Shown: piece by piece, positions 21,740 to 33,393 of the stretch | Numbering within the stretch: the stretch's first letter is position 1 | Layout of the letters: every line of letters begins with the position of its first letter | DNA from: Melieria omissa | Lineage: Eukaryota; Arthropoda; Insecta; Diptera; Ulidiidae | Direction: 5' to 3' | DNA length: 64,000 nucleotides | Assembly (NCBI GenBank): GCA_963971225.1 | Contig: OZ020269.1 | Coordinates: 45,901,264-45,965,263 of the forward strand | Notes under the pieces: generated by a model | Told to the model about the DNA's origin: nothing | Seen by the model: only the letters and a program-made list of their open reading frames with translations | The model's database searches: none | Translations under genes and position numbers: made by a program

Positions 21740-22410
21740 TTCACGTTTTATTGATACGAAAAATGCACCAAAAAATAAAAGTGGTTTTTATACTGACTTT
21801 GGGCCGCTGAACACGAAACTGAAAATCAAACTTTTTTTTTAAAAAGCGTTTTCGAAAAATCTTCGAAAAACATTTTTTTCCCCTATTGTTTCAGTTATGA
21901 GCACATATCTCGTAAACGAATCATCCGACTAACGCAAATTGTCCGGCGGTCAGAAGATAGAAGATGGATAGCCTTAATATATAGATTGTCCAAATCAGAT
22001 AAGATTTGGGGAAGTTACTGACGGTGAAAGTTGTAAAAAAGTGAATTTTTCGACCCTTTTCAAAACCATAAAATTTGGAATGATTTTTTTATGGATAAAA
22101 TAAATTATCTGCTCTGGTTTCAAAATTAAGGATGAATCATATATTATTTGAGCAAATATTATGCCTAACATCAATAGAATCGAAAGAAAAATGACAAAGT
22201 TATAAAGCAGTGAGTGAACACCAACTTTACATTTATTACACCGTGCGACAAAAAAAAACATTTTTGCCGAAACCCATCCAAATGTTGATATAGACATGAA
22301 ACAAGAGGTCATTTATAATATCCTGGCATAGTCAGTTTTTCATTTTCTAAACCAAAAACCTTTTTAAAGGACTTTAAATTTTTAAGGATACATACATTTA
22401 AAATATGTTT
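21740..22410 (+). repeat. Dispersed repeat E, copy E2 (inside element D)
   Basis: Aligns with E1 from the GATACGAAAAATGCAC block through GGGCCGCTGAACACGAAACT to AAAGGACTTTAAA, diverged but collinear. No protein motif. Sequence 22411-22973 after it is AT-rich and uncharacterised, apart from a short run of TTCATCAGTT repeats near 22540-22580. Confidence 0.7.
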
Positions 22411-22977
22411 TTTAATTTTTGCTGTTGTGCAATGATGAAGATATGGGTATCAAATGAAAGTGGAAAAATGTCTCCTTTTAACAAAATTTCCTATTTTGAA
22501 CTTTGAATCTAACAGAGCTAACACTCCATTAACGGTTTCTTCATCAGTTACTTCATTAGTTTCTTCATCAGTTTCTTCGAAAACATCGGAATTCAAGTTT
22601 TCTAAAACTTCCTGAAGTTTTTTGTCCCATAAAACCGAAAATTTTTTTTTTAAATGCCGATTGATATCTATAAAACGGAAACCACATACAAGTATACGTT
22701 AGTGGCCAAATGCATTAAATCTTTTCGCTTTGGTGCCTGATGCGGCCTAAAGGCAGTCTGATTTCTCAAGCCGAAAAAACAATTCAAATCAATAAATTAC
22801 ATTACCAGGTACTCACTCATAATTTTTTTGTTTTAATCTTTTAACGAAAAGTATTTTTAATAATTTTTTCTTTTTTTTACTTTTCACGAAATAATTATTT
22901 CTACTAACTTCCACAAAGTTCAACTTTCAACTGATAATAATGGGAAACATATAATGCTTACAGCAGTGCTACATTAA

Positions 22978-23988
22978 CCCGGCGTTGGTGTGGTGAAAAA
23001 AAAATACGTTATTGGTGTGGTGGGGTATGACATACGGTATGTATGTCACATACCCCAAAACTTTATATAGCACCAGCCTCACGAAACAACACAAATATAA
23101 AAGGTAGCAATTATATATTATTCTTCATTTAATTTTACGTAAGGAAATGCAAAAAAAATTCTATGTGCAAGCAATTTGTAAAAGAAAATAACAGATATAA
23201 GAAAAATAAACGAAAAATACTGATATTTATAGGTTGACTTCATAAAATGGGGTTTACAAAAATTGCTTTTTATATTTTCCAAACACCACAGTCTGTTTTA
23301 TAATCGAAATACATGTAGTTATGTGACATCAACTTTTTGGTAGCTTCGGTAAACGAGTAGCGAAATACAGGGTCTCAAAATTAGCGCATTTTTTGCAAGA
23401 TGTATAAGGTTTTTGCTCTCAGACTAACCGAACATTGTGTGCTGAACTGACGACGTTTTGGTACAGCTTCCCATTATCTCAAGGACTTTCTGAATCATGA
23501 TGACGTAGAAAAATAATGATATTTTTTGGAACATATGATACGATGAAAACGATTGTCGAATGTGCTATTAAAGTCAATGGAATATACGACATTTGTTTTC
23601 TACGGTGACGAAATGCGAGTACTGAACTGGGAGCTTTTCTTGCACGTAGCAGTTGAGCAGTTTACATTTGCCTCGTATGTTTCTGTACGGTGAGTTTTTG
23701 AATAAATCGATGACTACTTGACCATCAAAAATATCAATTTGAATTCAAAATCATTTACACAAAAAGTTACGTTATTGGTGTGGTGGGGTATGTCATACCC
23801 CAATGAACTTTAGCGGGGTGTGACTGAAATCTGGTCACACTCCAGTTGTTTTAAGATAGCAAATCTGTATGGTTGGACTGTTATAAACAGCTACTAGGAG
23901 CGATAGTGCCCACATAAAACTGATATCCGTATTATTTACAAAAATACAACCTCTGGGGTATGGTATACCCCACCACACCAATGCCGGG
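22978..23988. mobile_element. piggyBac-like MITE with TTAA duplication
   Basis: TTAA flanks both ends (22974-22977, 23989-23992). The inverted termini CCCGGCGTTGGTGTGGTG and CCCGGCATTGGTGTGGTG differ at one base. The motif TTGGTGTGGTGGGGTATG is repeated internally near 23012 and 23776, with short palindromes of the type GGGGTATGTCATACCCC. It is non-coding and 1,011 bp long. Confidence 0.85.
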
Positions 23989-24022
23989 TTAAAGAAATTA
24001 CAACTTAATTTATCTATAATAT

Positions 24023-24442
24023 TGTTACGAATGCTAGTTCTAGTGGGCTAGTACGTATCACTGGATTGTGCAATTTGAAAATGAAACAACTTTGTTTATT
24101 CGAACGCAGCCAATTAAAAACCAACAGTCACTTTATTATTCACAGTTTACACTTTACTGTTCGTACACTTAAGTATTTGCTTAATTACTCCGTGTGGCAA
24201 CTTCACTTGTCAAAACCAGACTGACTCGCTGCGCCACACCCGGCCGCCTTTTATACCTGTCCGGCCATCGCGCAGATCGTTCTCGCACATTCCCGAGTGG
24301 ACTAAAGGTTTCCATGATGATCGCGACCATCGTTGCCAGATTGGACTAAAAGTTATCGCGGCCGTCGTTGCCAGATTGAATTATAGCACGGCGCGTAGCG
24401 GCAGGGTTGCTTTGCACAGCGACAGACTGTCTTATCGTTACA
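24023..24442 (-). repeat. gypsy-1 3' LTR
   Basis: 420 bp, TG...CA (TGTTACGAATGC to ATCGTTACA on the plus strand). Abutting it at 24443 is CTGCCCACCACTT, read on the element strand as a purine-rich AGTGGTGGGCAG, the likely polypurine tract. Confidence 0.92.
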
Positions 24443-24453
24443 CTGCCCACCAC

Positions 24454-25227
24454 TTAGACTTGTTCGTCCCGAACAAGTGCCGAGGTTCCGCTGTGATAAG
24501 GCGCCAGGCGCTCCAAATGGACTACCTTTATCTTAGCGCCTTTATTGCTGCAACGTTGAATCCTGTATACCACGTCGTTTATCCTAGTCACGACTTCGTA
24601 AGGTCCTTCCCATGACGCTTGAAGTTTCGGGGACAAACCTTTCCTCCGCTGCGGGTTGTAGAGCATTACCAGATCACCTTCTTGGAACCCTGCTGAGTTG
24701 GCCCGTAGATCATATCTGGCTTTCGCCTTATCGCTGACCAGTTTGGTGCGGCCCCTTCTAAACCGGTGAATTTCCTCCAGTTCCGCCTGCTTATTGACCA
24801 CGTAATCCGTCTTAGCGCCTCCCGTCGCGCCGACTACCCCGAACTTCAAGTCAGCGGGTAACCGCAACTCTGTGCCGAACACTGCTCGGGCTGGAGTGAG
24901 TGATGTCGTGTCGTGCGGTGCTGACCTATACGCCATCAGGAACAGAGGGATATGCGTGTCCCAATCCTTTTGATTTCTGCCTACCACTTTTCGCAGGTAT
25001 TCCTCCAGTGTCCGGTTAAAGCGTTCCACCATGCCGTCGGACTATGGGTGCAAAGGAGTGGTACGAGTTTTCTTTATCCCCAGCAGCTCACACACTTCCT
25101 TGAATACCGCAGACTCGAAATTCCGGCCTTGATCTGAGTGCAACTCCAACGGAACTCCAAACCTGGCTACCCAGTTGTTTACCAGCTTTTCCGAGGTCGT
25201 AGTGGCCTCCTGGTTAGGAATAGGGTA
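24454..25227 (-). pseudogene. gypsy-1 integrase, C-terminal part
   Basis: Continues the integrase after the mariner insertion. It includes the DGMVERFNRTLEEYL region with the catalytic Glu and ends with the GPY/F-type module (WEGPYEVVTRINDVVYRIQ). The upstream part, in another frame, carries the second Asp region (LHSDQGRNFESAVF) around 25110-25140. A premature stop (the TAG of GACTATGGGTG at 25036-25050, where gypsy-2 has TGT) separates the pieces. Confidence 0.88.
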
Positions 25228-25277
25228 TACCTTGTGACCGAAAAGTTTCCCGAAATTTTAAATAAAACGCAAAATTC

Positions 25278-25379
25278 TTAATCTTCATCAATATTTATGT
25301 TATCTCCTTCAAAATATGCTCCATTAGAAGCGATACACATATGCCAACGTTTCTTCCAATTATCAAAACATTTTTTATA
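25278..25379 (-). pseudogene. mariner-2 transposase, C-terminal fragment
   Basis: Reads YKKCFDNWKKRWHMCIASNG then AYFEGDNINIDED and a stop at 25278. It is the direct continuation of the segment ending RELKAIPESA at 34772, on the far side of the BEL element; the shared bases GGCGC are the target duplication. Confidence 0.9.
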
Positions 25380-25384
25380 GGCGC

Positions 25385-25630
25385 TGTAAAAACCGATCGT
25401 CGCGGAGCGTGGTAAGTGAAACGCGTTGGGTGCGGTTAGGGGGTTTTCGGTCTTTATTTGAAGACGTGTAAATGACGAATGTGATACAAAGAATACATGA
25501 AACATTGAACGAGACAAACGGCCGAAGCCGGGGAGCAGAAAATAGGGGGAAACATGAGTACAAAGGGAAAGGAAAGGAAGGTATTAGCGGTGGGAAAGAC
25601 AGATCATTAGAGACAGCACTCATTTAGCTA
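25385..25630 (-). repeat. BEL/Pao 3' LTR
   Basis: TGTAAAAACCGATCG to TTTAGCTA on the plus strand. Nearly identical to the 5' LTR except for a 7-bp insertion (GTAAGTG, near 25412), the changed TG at the start of the other copy, and a few point differences. No clear polypurine tract is visible inside it. Confidence 0.9.
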
Positions 25631-26172
25631 TCGCGGCCGCCATTGCATATTGCAATCAATGGATGCCGCGGGCCAGACGGGCGAGGACTCCGTGGTGCAG
25701 CTTTTGCGGGTGCGGGTGTGCCATCTATCGATGCCTCGTCCTCGAGGGAGTGCTGTTGCAGCGGTTGGGGCGTAGTCACCGATCTGCAAGTAGATAAAGA
25801 TGTCAGTTATTTGGACATAACAATATTGAGGCTGACATCATGGGTATGGGAAAACGGCTAAGCTGCGGGGTTCGCTTAAGCTAAAGCCGGGGGAATATGA
25901 AAATATATAAATTTGGACGAGTTGCCATTTACTTTTTCACAGTGTGGGGAATTGTTGGAGTGAATTTGGAGAATTTTAGGTGCATATATTCGCAGGGCTC
26001 GAGAGAAGCAGGAGACCCGACCGAGAATGTCGGTTTGCTCTTCGAGAGGGTGGTGGCAGTCAACCGCTCTTTGATCTGGGATTGGAACTGTGTGAGCATG
26101 ACTATTTGGCCCAGCATTGAAGAATTGCTGGAGCCGTTCCACCCGAGAGGGAGATGGCGTAGATCTTGGAGT
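25631..26172 (-). other. BEL/Pao 3' region after protease
   Basis: No RT, RNase H or integrase motif survives. The minus-strand frame 26276-25929 is open for 115 codons (from RLHPGSEKRTVATPVRHAPR) and might include a scrap of integrase C terminus, but the match is too weak to call. Confidence 0.4.
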
Positions 26173-27498
26173 TTATACCCGATCAGTCCGACGTCTGCGG
26201 GATTTGCAGCTCTTGGAGCATGTCGCACTGGAGTGGCGACTGTCCTCTTTTCGGACCCGGGATGGAGTCGGTGCAATGAGGAACTGTGAGGGATTGCAAT
26301 TTCCGTCAGTTGCTGTGAATGTGGGCCGTTTTTGGCGAACCCTTTTGGGAGACCTCATTAGAGGCGAAAGCCATCCTGTGGGGCCGAATCGGTTGGCAAC
26401 TGAGGAGTGAATTTGCCGTTTTGGGAATGAGTTTGCAGGAGTGGTGGGTTCAGAGTGATTTTCCATTAATTCCTGGGGTGGAAACACTACGGGATTGAGG
26501 GCGGCAATCACTTGTGAAAGGGCTTTCTTTAGTGCGGGAAGATTATTTTGAAGGGCGGGTCCAGTATGCATATGGCGACTTGGTATGTCTGTGGCACATG
26601 TCAAATGCGAAGGGGGTACTGGACCGCTTAATACCCAACCGAATACTGTATGCTGAGCAAGTAAGCTGCCACATACATTTCGGTGGATACCTTCGAGCAT
26701 GACCTGCGGGATGAGATCACTGCCAATCACTATATCGATCTCCGCTGTCTTGAAGGGGTTTGGATCAACGAGATTTAGCATGGCGAAATTTTTCATATTA
26801 GGGGGGTGTATGTGACGAGGTGGGAGCAATTTCGTAAGCTCTTGGAGCACGATTGCTTGCACGGGGAGTTTCGTGCTAGTTTGAGGAACTGCCAATGTCA
26901 AGAAGCAAATGTGATTGGCGTTTTGCACAATCTGACCGCCCATGCCCGAGATTTGGAAGGGGGATTTCTCGATTGGCAATTTAAGGCGTTTCTGGACCTT
27001 CGAAGAAATGAAGGTACGCTGAGAGGCTTGGTCGATTAACGCTCGGACTTTGAACAACTTTCCTGCGTGCTCAATAGACACCAGTGCCGTAGGCAGAAGG
27101 GATTGGGTGCCATTATTAGAGTGTAAGGCTTGTGCTTGAGCCGTACTTTGCCTGGAAGATGTGCGGGGCTGCGCATCCGAAAGGGGGGAATGAGTTGCGG
27201 AGTTGTTGTGCTTTCGTTTTGGAGCTGTTGCGACCTGTGATTGGGTCGTGGTCGAATGTGACCGATTAAGCGATTGAGAGAGCTGCGCATTGCCTTTGGG
27301 GAAATGAAGCATGGAATGGTGCTTCATTTGGCAATATACGCACGTAAAATTGCTTGTACAATTCTCAACAAGGTGGGATGTCGCAAGACAATTTACGCAG
27401 AGATTGTGCTTTTTAACGTATTTTAATCGACTCTGGGGGTGAGTCTTTTGAAGCTCTGGCAAGTCCGTATGGGATGATTTGCGTTGCAGAGTTTGCAC
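26173..27498 (-). pseudogene. BEL/Pao zinc knuckle and aspartic protease (DUF1758-type)
   Basis: The start is in frame with CVNCLATSHLVENC and CVYCQMKHHSMLHF zinc-binding motifs that belong to the end of gag. The protease domain follows with VRALIDQASQRTFIS (catalytic Asp in the A(L/I)ID motif), ISGMGGQI and EIDIVIGSDLIPQVML, then SLLAQHTVFGWVLSGPV, the characteristic end of the BEL protease region. Shortly after this the frame becomes unrecognisable and stops at 26173, with NRFGPTGWLSPL perhaps a trace of the connection domain. The RT is missing. Confidence 0.85.
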
Positions 27499-28689
27499 GC
27501 GAAGTCCCTTTTTACGTGAGTATAATAAATTAGGGATTTGTGTGGCCGATTTGGGAGGACATTGGAAGTCGAAGTCGAAGTCGGAAGTCGTTGAGACGGT
27601 TTCGGCTTAGAAGGACGAATGCTTTGCAGCCGTTCAAGTACCTCATATCTGCCGGTCAGGAACTCATCCATTTGCGACCAGGGTGGCAGATCCTTCCGGG
27701 ATGTCAATGATTGCTCCCACAGAGCGAGTGTCTCTTGGGGCAATTTGGTACAACATATGTAAACCAATAGCGGATCCCAATTGTCAGTGTCTACGGCCTG
27801 AGTATTGAGAACAGACAGACAATTGTTTATTGTGTTTTGGATCCGCTGAAGTGCCTCACTATCTTCAGTGTGGGCAGGAGCGATATTTAGGAGGGATCTG
27901 ATTTGGGTGTCAACCAAAATGCGTTTATTTTCATAACGGGATTTTAGGGCATCCCACGCGAGTCCGAAATTCTCATCGGTTAATGCATATTGCTTGACAA
28001 TAGCACCGGCTTTACCTTGCGTTTTGTATCGGAGGTGATACAATTTTTGGGCTGGAGTGAGCTGGGGGTGGTTAATGTAAACCGCGGTAAACATGTCCCG
28101 AAAGGACGGCCACTGCTCATAGCCCCCGAAAAAGGTTTCGGTATCGCAAGGTGGAACTTGCAGGCAAATGAAAGGGGTATTTGCTGGTTGTAGGGGTCGA
28201 ACCGTTTCCATATGCGCAGCGGGCTGGGGGGGACTGAATTTGGAGCATCTCAATGATGTCCGACATCTGAGCCATGCACAACTCGTACTGGTCCGTGCAG
28301 GCGTCGATTTTTTGCCTAGCCGACTCTTTGAAACCGTCGGGCTGGCTGTTGTCTTCAGCAATGAAGGCTGCTACATGTGCACACATAAGCCTCTCCCATT
28401 GGGCTTGCAAATTTTTTTGCTTAATTTGGACCAGGGATTTGGTCAAATCCTCAATGGGAGCCGATGAAAATTTTGTGCATAATAGCACGAGTCTGTCATA
28501 CTCGAAAGTAAATTTGGCAACACTGGGATCGGTTGCTTTCGGACTAGAGATTTTGGAGCGAGTGGTTGGTGGCTCCCGAGTGACAGGAACTGTCAGATGT
28601 GAATGGGCTGACTTTGTGTGTCTGGAGGAAGGAGTCTCCATTGTAACACTTTGTCGTTTAGGGGATCGCTCCATAGGCATTTTGTACAA
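27423..28689 (-). pseudogene. BEL/Pao gag (DUF1759-type), two frameshifts
   Basis: Starts near ATG 28689 with a serine- and threonine-rich basic stretch, then a helical region (FEYDRLVLLCTKFSSAPIED). A frame change around 28210-28240 leads to the DUF1759 capsid-like domain: FFGGYEQWPSFRDMFTAVY, HLRYKTQGKAGAIVK and WDALKSRYENKRILVDTQI, ending in the first zinc knuckle (CKLCNANHPIRTC). A second frame change near 27440 joins it to the protease frame. Family role: virus-like particle formation. Confidence 0.88.
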
Positions 28690-28719
28690 AAACGGCTCGA
28701 CAAAGGGTAAAAAGATTGA

Positions 28720-29250
28720 ATAAATATATGTGTATGTAAATGTAGGAGTAATAGACGTGTACTCTAACCGCGTCCGCGCGAACGATAATTGAGTATGGAA
28801 AGAGTTGGAAATGGGAATATTCGTTCAAACGAATTTGAACACTTGTCGAGCAGCAAATAAATAAATAAATAAAAAATTGTACACTTGTGTGTGTAAATGT
28901 GTAGGGAAATATATATGTATGAGTAATAAATAAATGTGAATATGGGAATTGAGCAAAATTTTTTGTATGAATAATAAATAAATGTGAATATGGGAATTGA
29001 GCAAAATTTTTTGTAAATGTAAATGGGTAATAAATAGAAATGTGTATGTATGTGGGAACAAACAAAATTTGTGTATAAATATGTGTGTTGGGAAGGGATG
29101 TACAAATAAATATTATGCAACAAATGTTATATGTGTAGTCAATTTGATAAAAATTTGTCTTTATTTGTGAAAAAGTGAATTTTTTTGTATGGGAATGTGA
29201 ATGTGTGTGAATATACACGTATGTAATATGTGTATAAATATGTGTATGTG
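28720..29250. repeat. Low-complexity leader (TA/TG/AAAT-rich) of the BEL element
   Basis: Made of simple ATGTGTATGTA- and AATAAATAAAT-like sequence with a local duplication (28930-28962 and 28983-29012, containing TGAATATGGGAATTGAGC). The long tyrosine/isoleucine/histidine frames across it come from translating simple sequence. A similar stretch at 29862-30060 repeats the GTGAATATACACGTATGTA block. Confidence 0.75.
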
Positions 29251-29861
29251 TTTTTTTTTTTCTCTCTGTCGGAGGTGGAAAATCTTCGGAAGATACTGAG
29301 CTCCAGCCCAGCATGCCGGATTTTTACCGGCTAAAAACCAACCACCCATCGTCGACCTTTATCCCCGCGGGACCGCCTCCCGGCATTACGTCCCGGGGCA
29401 GGTTTGGTCTCACATAGACCTCAATCTGCTAGTCGCGCCTCCGCGCGTCGCTCCCATTCATATCGCCGTTGTAGCGTCATCACTTCCGATGCGAAATGGT
29501 CGATGCTGTCCAATACGTCTCCGTTTCCAACATCTTGTGGATTAGAGTCTGTGGCGTTGGTATCGTCCCGAGCTGGTCCGCCAAGTGGCTTCGTTGTTGT
29601 TGGTATCGGTGGCAATCGAAAACAACATGTTCCGCATCTTCGAATGCGTTACAGCAATAATCACAGTAAGGGTCTGCCTCGTACCCGAACCGGTGGAGAT
29701 AGGCCTTAAAACATCCATGGCCTGTGAGTATCTGTGTTAGGTGAAAGTTGGTTTCACCGTGCTTTCTTTTCATCCAGATCTCGATGTCTGGAATGAGCGT
29801 GTGCGTCCAGCGTCCTTTCGTTGAAGAGTCCCATCGTTCTTGCCACTCTTTCGCTTTGTAT
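29251..29861 (-). mobile_element. 5'-truncated R1-type LINE, inside the BEL leader
   Basis: A poly(T) run at 29251-29261 is its poly(A) tail on the minus strand. Possible 12-bp duplications ATATGTGTATGT flank it (29238-29249, 29862-29873), but they lie in simple sequence. It holds the C terminus of ORF2 and a 3' UTR. Confidence 0.8.
29480..29861 (-). pseudogene. R1-type LINE ORF2, C-terminal fragment
   Basis: Reads KEWQERWDSSTKGRWTHTLI, LTQILTGHGCFKAYLHRFG and CDYCCNAFEDAEHVVFDCHR, the CCHC tail characteristic of R1-like ORF2 proteins, ending at a stop at 29480. Upstream codons in the same frame are simple-sequence leader, not LINE. Confidence 0.85.
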
Positions 29862-30162
29862 ATATGTGTATGTATAAATATATATATGTGTGTATGATTA
29901 TTTGTTTTAGTTCGTAAAAAAGTGAACTTATTTGTATGTGAATGTGTGTGTGAATATACACGTATGTATGGGTATGTGTATAAATTGGTGTGTATATATA
30001 TATATTTGTATATATATGTATATGTGATTATTTGTGAAAGTGTGTTAGTGAACGAAAAAAAGTGAAATAATTTTGTGTAGAAAAAATTTTCAGTGTGCAA
30101 GAGGGGTAATTGTCCCACTGTATGCACTTGGGATGGTAGCGGATGTGCAGTGTATGAGTATA

Positions 30163-31726
30163 CACTGCGGGACACTTGATTACCCTCACTTTACTTTGTT
30201 AGCTAAGATTTTTGCTATGAAGTCAAAAACTTTTTTTTTAATGTCAAAATTTTCTGGACACTTAGTTACATGTGTTCCTGTTTTTGAACCGCCAAAATTG
30301 TATGCACAATGATGATGAACCACATTTTTATCCTTTTAAGCCTATTTCAAGTGGGACACTTGATTACCCTCACTCATAGAAAACAAATAAACTAGAGGTA
30401 ATTCTTCATTACATTTATTAATTTTTTATTACTAATGTTTTGTATGGACACCATTACTGCGAATAACCTAAAAAAGACGAGAAGGCGAAGAGTTGTCCAA
30501 CGATGTAAGATAATTTTCAGGGATTTCGGAAAATGCTTTTTCAATTGTGTCTATAAGACGCCATCTGCATAAATTTTACGTGTCAACCATCCCCAAACAT
30601 TTTCGATTATGTTTGGATCGGAAGAGAATGCAGACCAATCTATTTCATTAACATTTTCCGCTTCAAACCAATCCTTCACCAACTAGCGGTGTGAATGACA
30701 GCGTTATCATGCTGGAAAATCCAGCGTTTCCCCTCGAATATTTCGTCAAAGTTTACAAGTTCAATCTCCAACATTTCCATATAATTCTGTGAATCTTGGC
30801 GCCCTTTCAATATTGTTAAATTAATTGCGCCATGGGCCGACATTGCTGCCGACAACATAACTGAGAATGTTGCTGAATGACGACGCGACCAAAATCGTTC
30901 AGATTTTCTTAGATCGTGAAAATAGTATTGGAAGCCATTGGGTCCGTCCAAATTAAATTTCTTTTCGTCGGAAAAGACGACTGACTTCCACTCCTGCTGC
31001 CAACTGAGATGAGCTCGCGCGAACTAAGCGTACCGTTTTGTGACTTTGCAGTAAACGTGGTTTTTTTGCAGCCTTTTGCGTTTGATGTAAGGAAACTGCT
31101 TAATTACTCTGTGGACAGTGCTGACACTGGCTGTCGTGCTGGTTAGACCTCGTAAGCGACCCGCAGACACAGAGGAATTGGACGCTTCACGAAGAATTGC
31201 TCTTCTCTCTCTAAGAGAAGTTGCTGTTGCGCTACGACCTTTGCTGATTTTGCCATAAGTTGTGGATGTTTTATGAAAATGGTTTACTACCCATGGATCG
31301 TGATCGATTCTACGAGCGATTTCGAGGTTACTTATGTTTTCCTCCTTGTACGCCGAAATTCGTCCCCTTTCCAATTCTTTTAAGGTTTTACCGCGGGCCA
31401 TTGCATCTGCCGTCTGTAAATTTCGCAAAAATTATATGCCTAATACTTTCAATTTAGTTTTTCAAACCAATTTACACTAATCCTGCCTTCTAACACTTGT
31501 TACAGGTCTGAAACTGCAATGAGGGTAATCAAGTGTCCCACTTGAAATAGGCTTAAAAGGACAAAAATGTGGTTCATCATCATTTTGCATACAATTTTGG
31601 CGGTTCAAAAACAGGAACACATGTAACTAAGTGTCCAGAAAATTTTGACATTAAAAAAAAAGTTGACTTCATAACAAAAATCTTAGCTAACAAAGTAAAG
31701 TGAGGGTAATCAAGTGTCCCGCAGTG
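30163..31726 (-). mobile_element. Tc1-type transposon with long inverted repeats (Tc1-2)
   Basis: Flanked by TA (30161-30162, 31727-31728). The termini CACTGCGGGACACTTGATTA are inverted repeats of about 210 bp with inner copies of GGGACACTTGATTACCCTCA at about 30353 and 31515, the same architecture as Tc1-1. It has one transposase gene on the minus strand. Confidence 0.92.
30540..31428 (-). pseudogene. Tc1-type transposase (Tc1-2), frameshifted
   Basis: The N-terminal helix-turn-helix part starts at or inside the 31428 frame (ARGKTLKELERGRISAYKEE; AILREASNSSVSAGRLRGLT) and stops at 31024. The middle follows in another frame: FNLDGPNGFQYYFHDLRKS, with the first Asp in LDGPNG, then IFQHDNAVIHTAS with the second. 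A shift near 30680 leads to WSAFSSDPNIIENVWGWLTR with the catalytic Glu; 34 residues separate the last two (DD34E). At least two frameshifts. Confidence 0.88.
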
Positions 31727-31732
31727 TATATA

Positions 31733-33393
31733 CACTAGTCAGAATAAGTTTGCGTACAAGGGGTACGTAGATTTTTCATATGAAAAATAAATCACTTAAA
31801 GTAATTTTTCAAAAACAAAATATTTTTTATTTTTTGCGTAAACTTAGTTCTTTTACTCCATTAAGATAATAATAACAAAAACTTGACCAAACTGTAAAAG
31901 GAGGGCCAAAAACAAAATATGTTATGAATTCACCTCAGAAAAAGTTTGCGTACAAGATGAGATTATGTAGTTAAAATTCAATTGAAACTAAGTTTTGTCC
32001 AAAAATTAATAACTTTGTGAATTTTCTTTTCTCGCTTGAACTCCCTGCAGAAGTTTTGGCGCAAATTTTTTTTAATTCGGTGTTTTTTCAGCGGTTATTT
32101 TGTTATATCCTTGAATTGTTGTATTGGTTAACTATATCTTAGAAGATGGAGTGTTGTTGGGCTCAGGGTTTAACTGAACCCCTTATATACTCAATTAGAT
32201 GCACGGTAGGTGACTAGGGAGGGACTTTTGCAACTTTGTTGAGCCAGTTAATAGCAAACATAGCTTCGCATCGTATGCATTGCGCGCTAAGGTTGAAAAG
32301 AAATGTTGGAATCTGATCCAAAGTTTTGAAACCTTGGCTTACATAAGCTTTTAGAATATGTAAATAACCCCCCGGAAACATTTCTGAATAAAACAACACA
32401 GCCTGCTCACTCCTTTTCCTGACATGCAGCCCCATACCATATCTCCACATATGCTATGCTTCACTGTTAATTTCAGATTTTTGTTATTAACAGGATCCTG
32501 TTCAAATTAGTTGATGCTTTTTAATTCCAAATATGCCAAACCATTATCAAATAATAATGAAAGGTCCCACTTTCTATAGATAACAACATTTCGTTCCGGA
32601 AATCCGGTTTTTTAGACTCCTTGATGGACTCTTTTACGAAAGCAATTCTGTGCTCCTTGTAAGTAAGCTAAGTATGGGCTTCTTACATGCTGTTATGTAG
32701 GGGAAGTATGTTTTTTTCAGAACTTTTCTTATAAAGTCACTGCTAATGGGGTTTATAAAATATGTCTGTACATTTCTGAAGATATTGGATGCAACTAGCC
32801 TTAGATTGTGATGCACTGATCGCAAACAATCGAATCCTCTTGCTCGGGTAACTTAAGAAAATGGTCAGATCGTAGTAACCAAACAAGATTTTCTGTTTTT
32901 TTTTTTTAGATTTAAGATGGCTTTGAAATGACGAATGTGCTCTCCCAAAAGTTTCCCTAATTTCATGAAATTTTTTGTCAATTTTGAAAAGTTTTTGTAA
33001 GATTATTCTTTATCCATTTTTAATATTTTTCTGTTGAATTCTATTGCTTTCTATTAAATTTCAAGCACATATACGGTTCCAAATATCTTACAAGTCCGTT
33101 TACTGTTCAATGGAATACAAATTTTCCAAAAAAAATAAAGAGCATAACCGGAAGTTCCCGTTATTAGTTTTGTACGCAAACTTATTCTGCACCGTTTTGT
33201 GAGTATAGTGTCAATAAATACGAATACATGGAAAATTATTATTTTAATTCATCTAAAACAGAACAAAAAGTGCAGTTAAGGCATATATGAATAATGTGGA
33301 TAAGTTTTTATAAACAGAGAACCCATTTTTGAGGTCAAAATTAATCATAAAATATTTTTGACTTGCCTGTACGCAAACTTATTCTGACTAGTG
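31733..33393 (-). mobile_element. Tc1-type transposon, heavily decayed (element F)
   Basis: The termini CACTAGTCAGAATAAGTTTG are inverted at 33374-33393 and flanked by TA. Inner copies of AAGTTTGCGTACAAG occur at about 31940 and, inverted, at 33172. It abuts Tc1-2: only TATATA (31727-31732) separates the two. The transposase is a degenerate relic. Confidence 0.88.
32214..32825 (-). pseudogene. Tc1-type transposase relic (element F)
   Basis: The segment 32825-32634 resembles the second helix-turn-helix region (SDFIRKVLKKTYFPYITACK). The segment 32450-32214 resembles the catalytic core around the position where MVWG, GDIYLNILKAYL and FQQDSAPCH motifs are expected (LHILKAYVSQGFKTLDQIPT; WLNKVAKVPP). 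The catalytic aspartates are not recognisable. Assignment rests on the order of motifs plus the Tc1-type ends. Confidence 0.6.

Noticed and set aside
25929..26276. Possible integrase C-terminal domain of the BEL element (RLHPGSE motif)
   Set aside because: The resemblance is limited to a few residues in a frame overlapping the protease frame; not enough to claim an integrase.
28658..29314. Long minus-strand frame rich in Tyr, Ile, His and Thr
   Set aside because: Translation of TA/TG/AAAT simple sequence in the BEL leader; no domain, and the frame runs through microsatellite.
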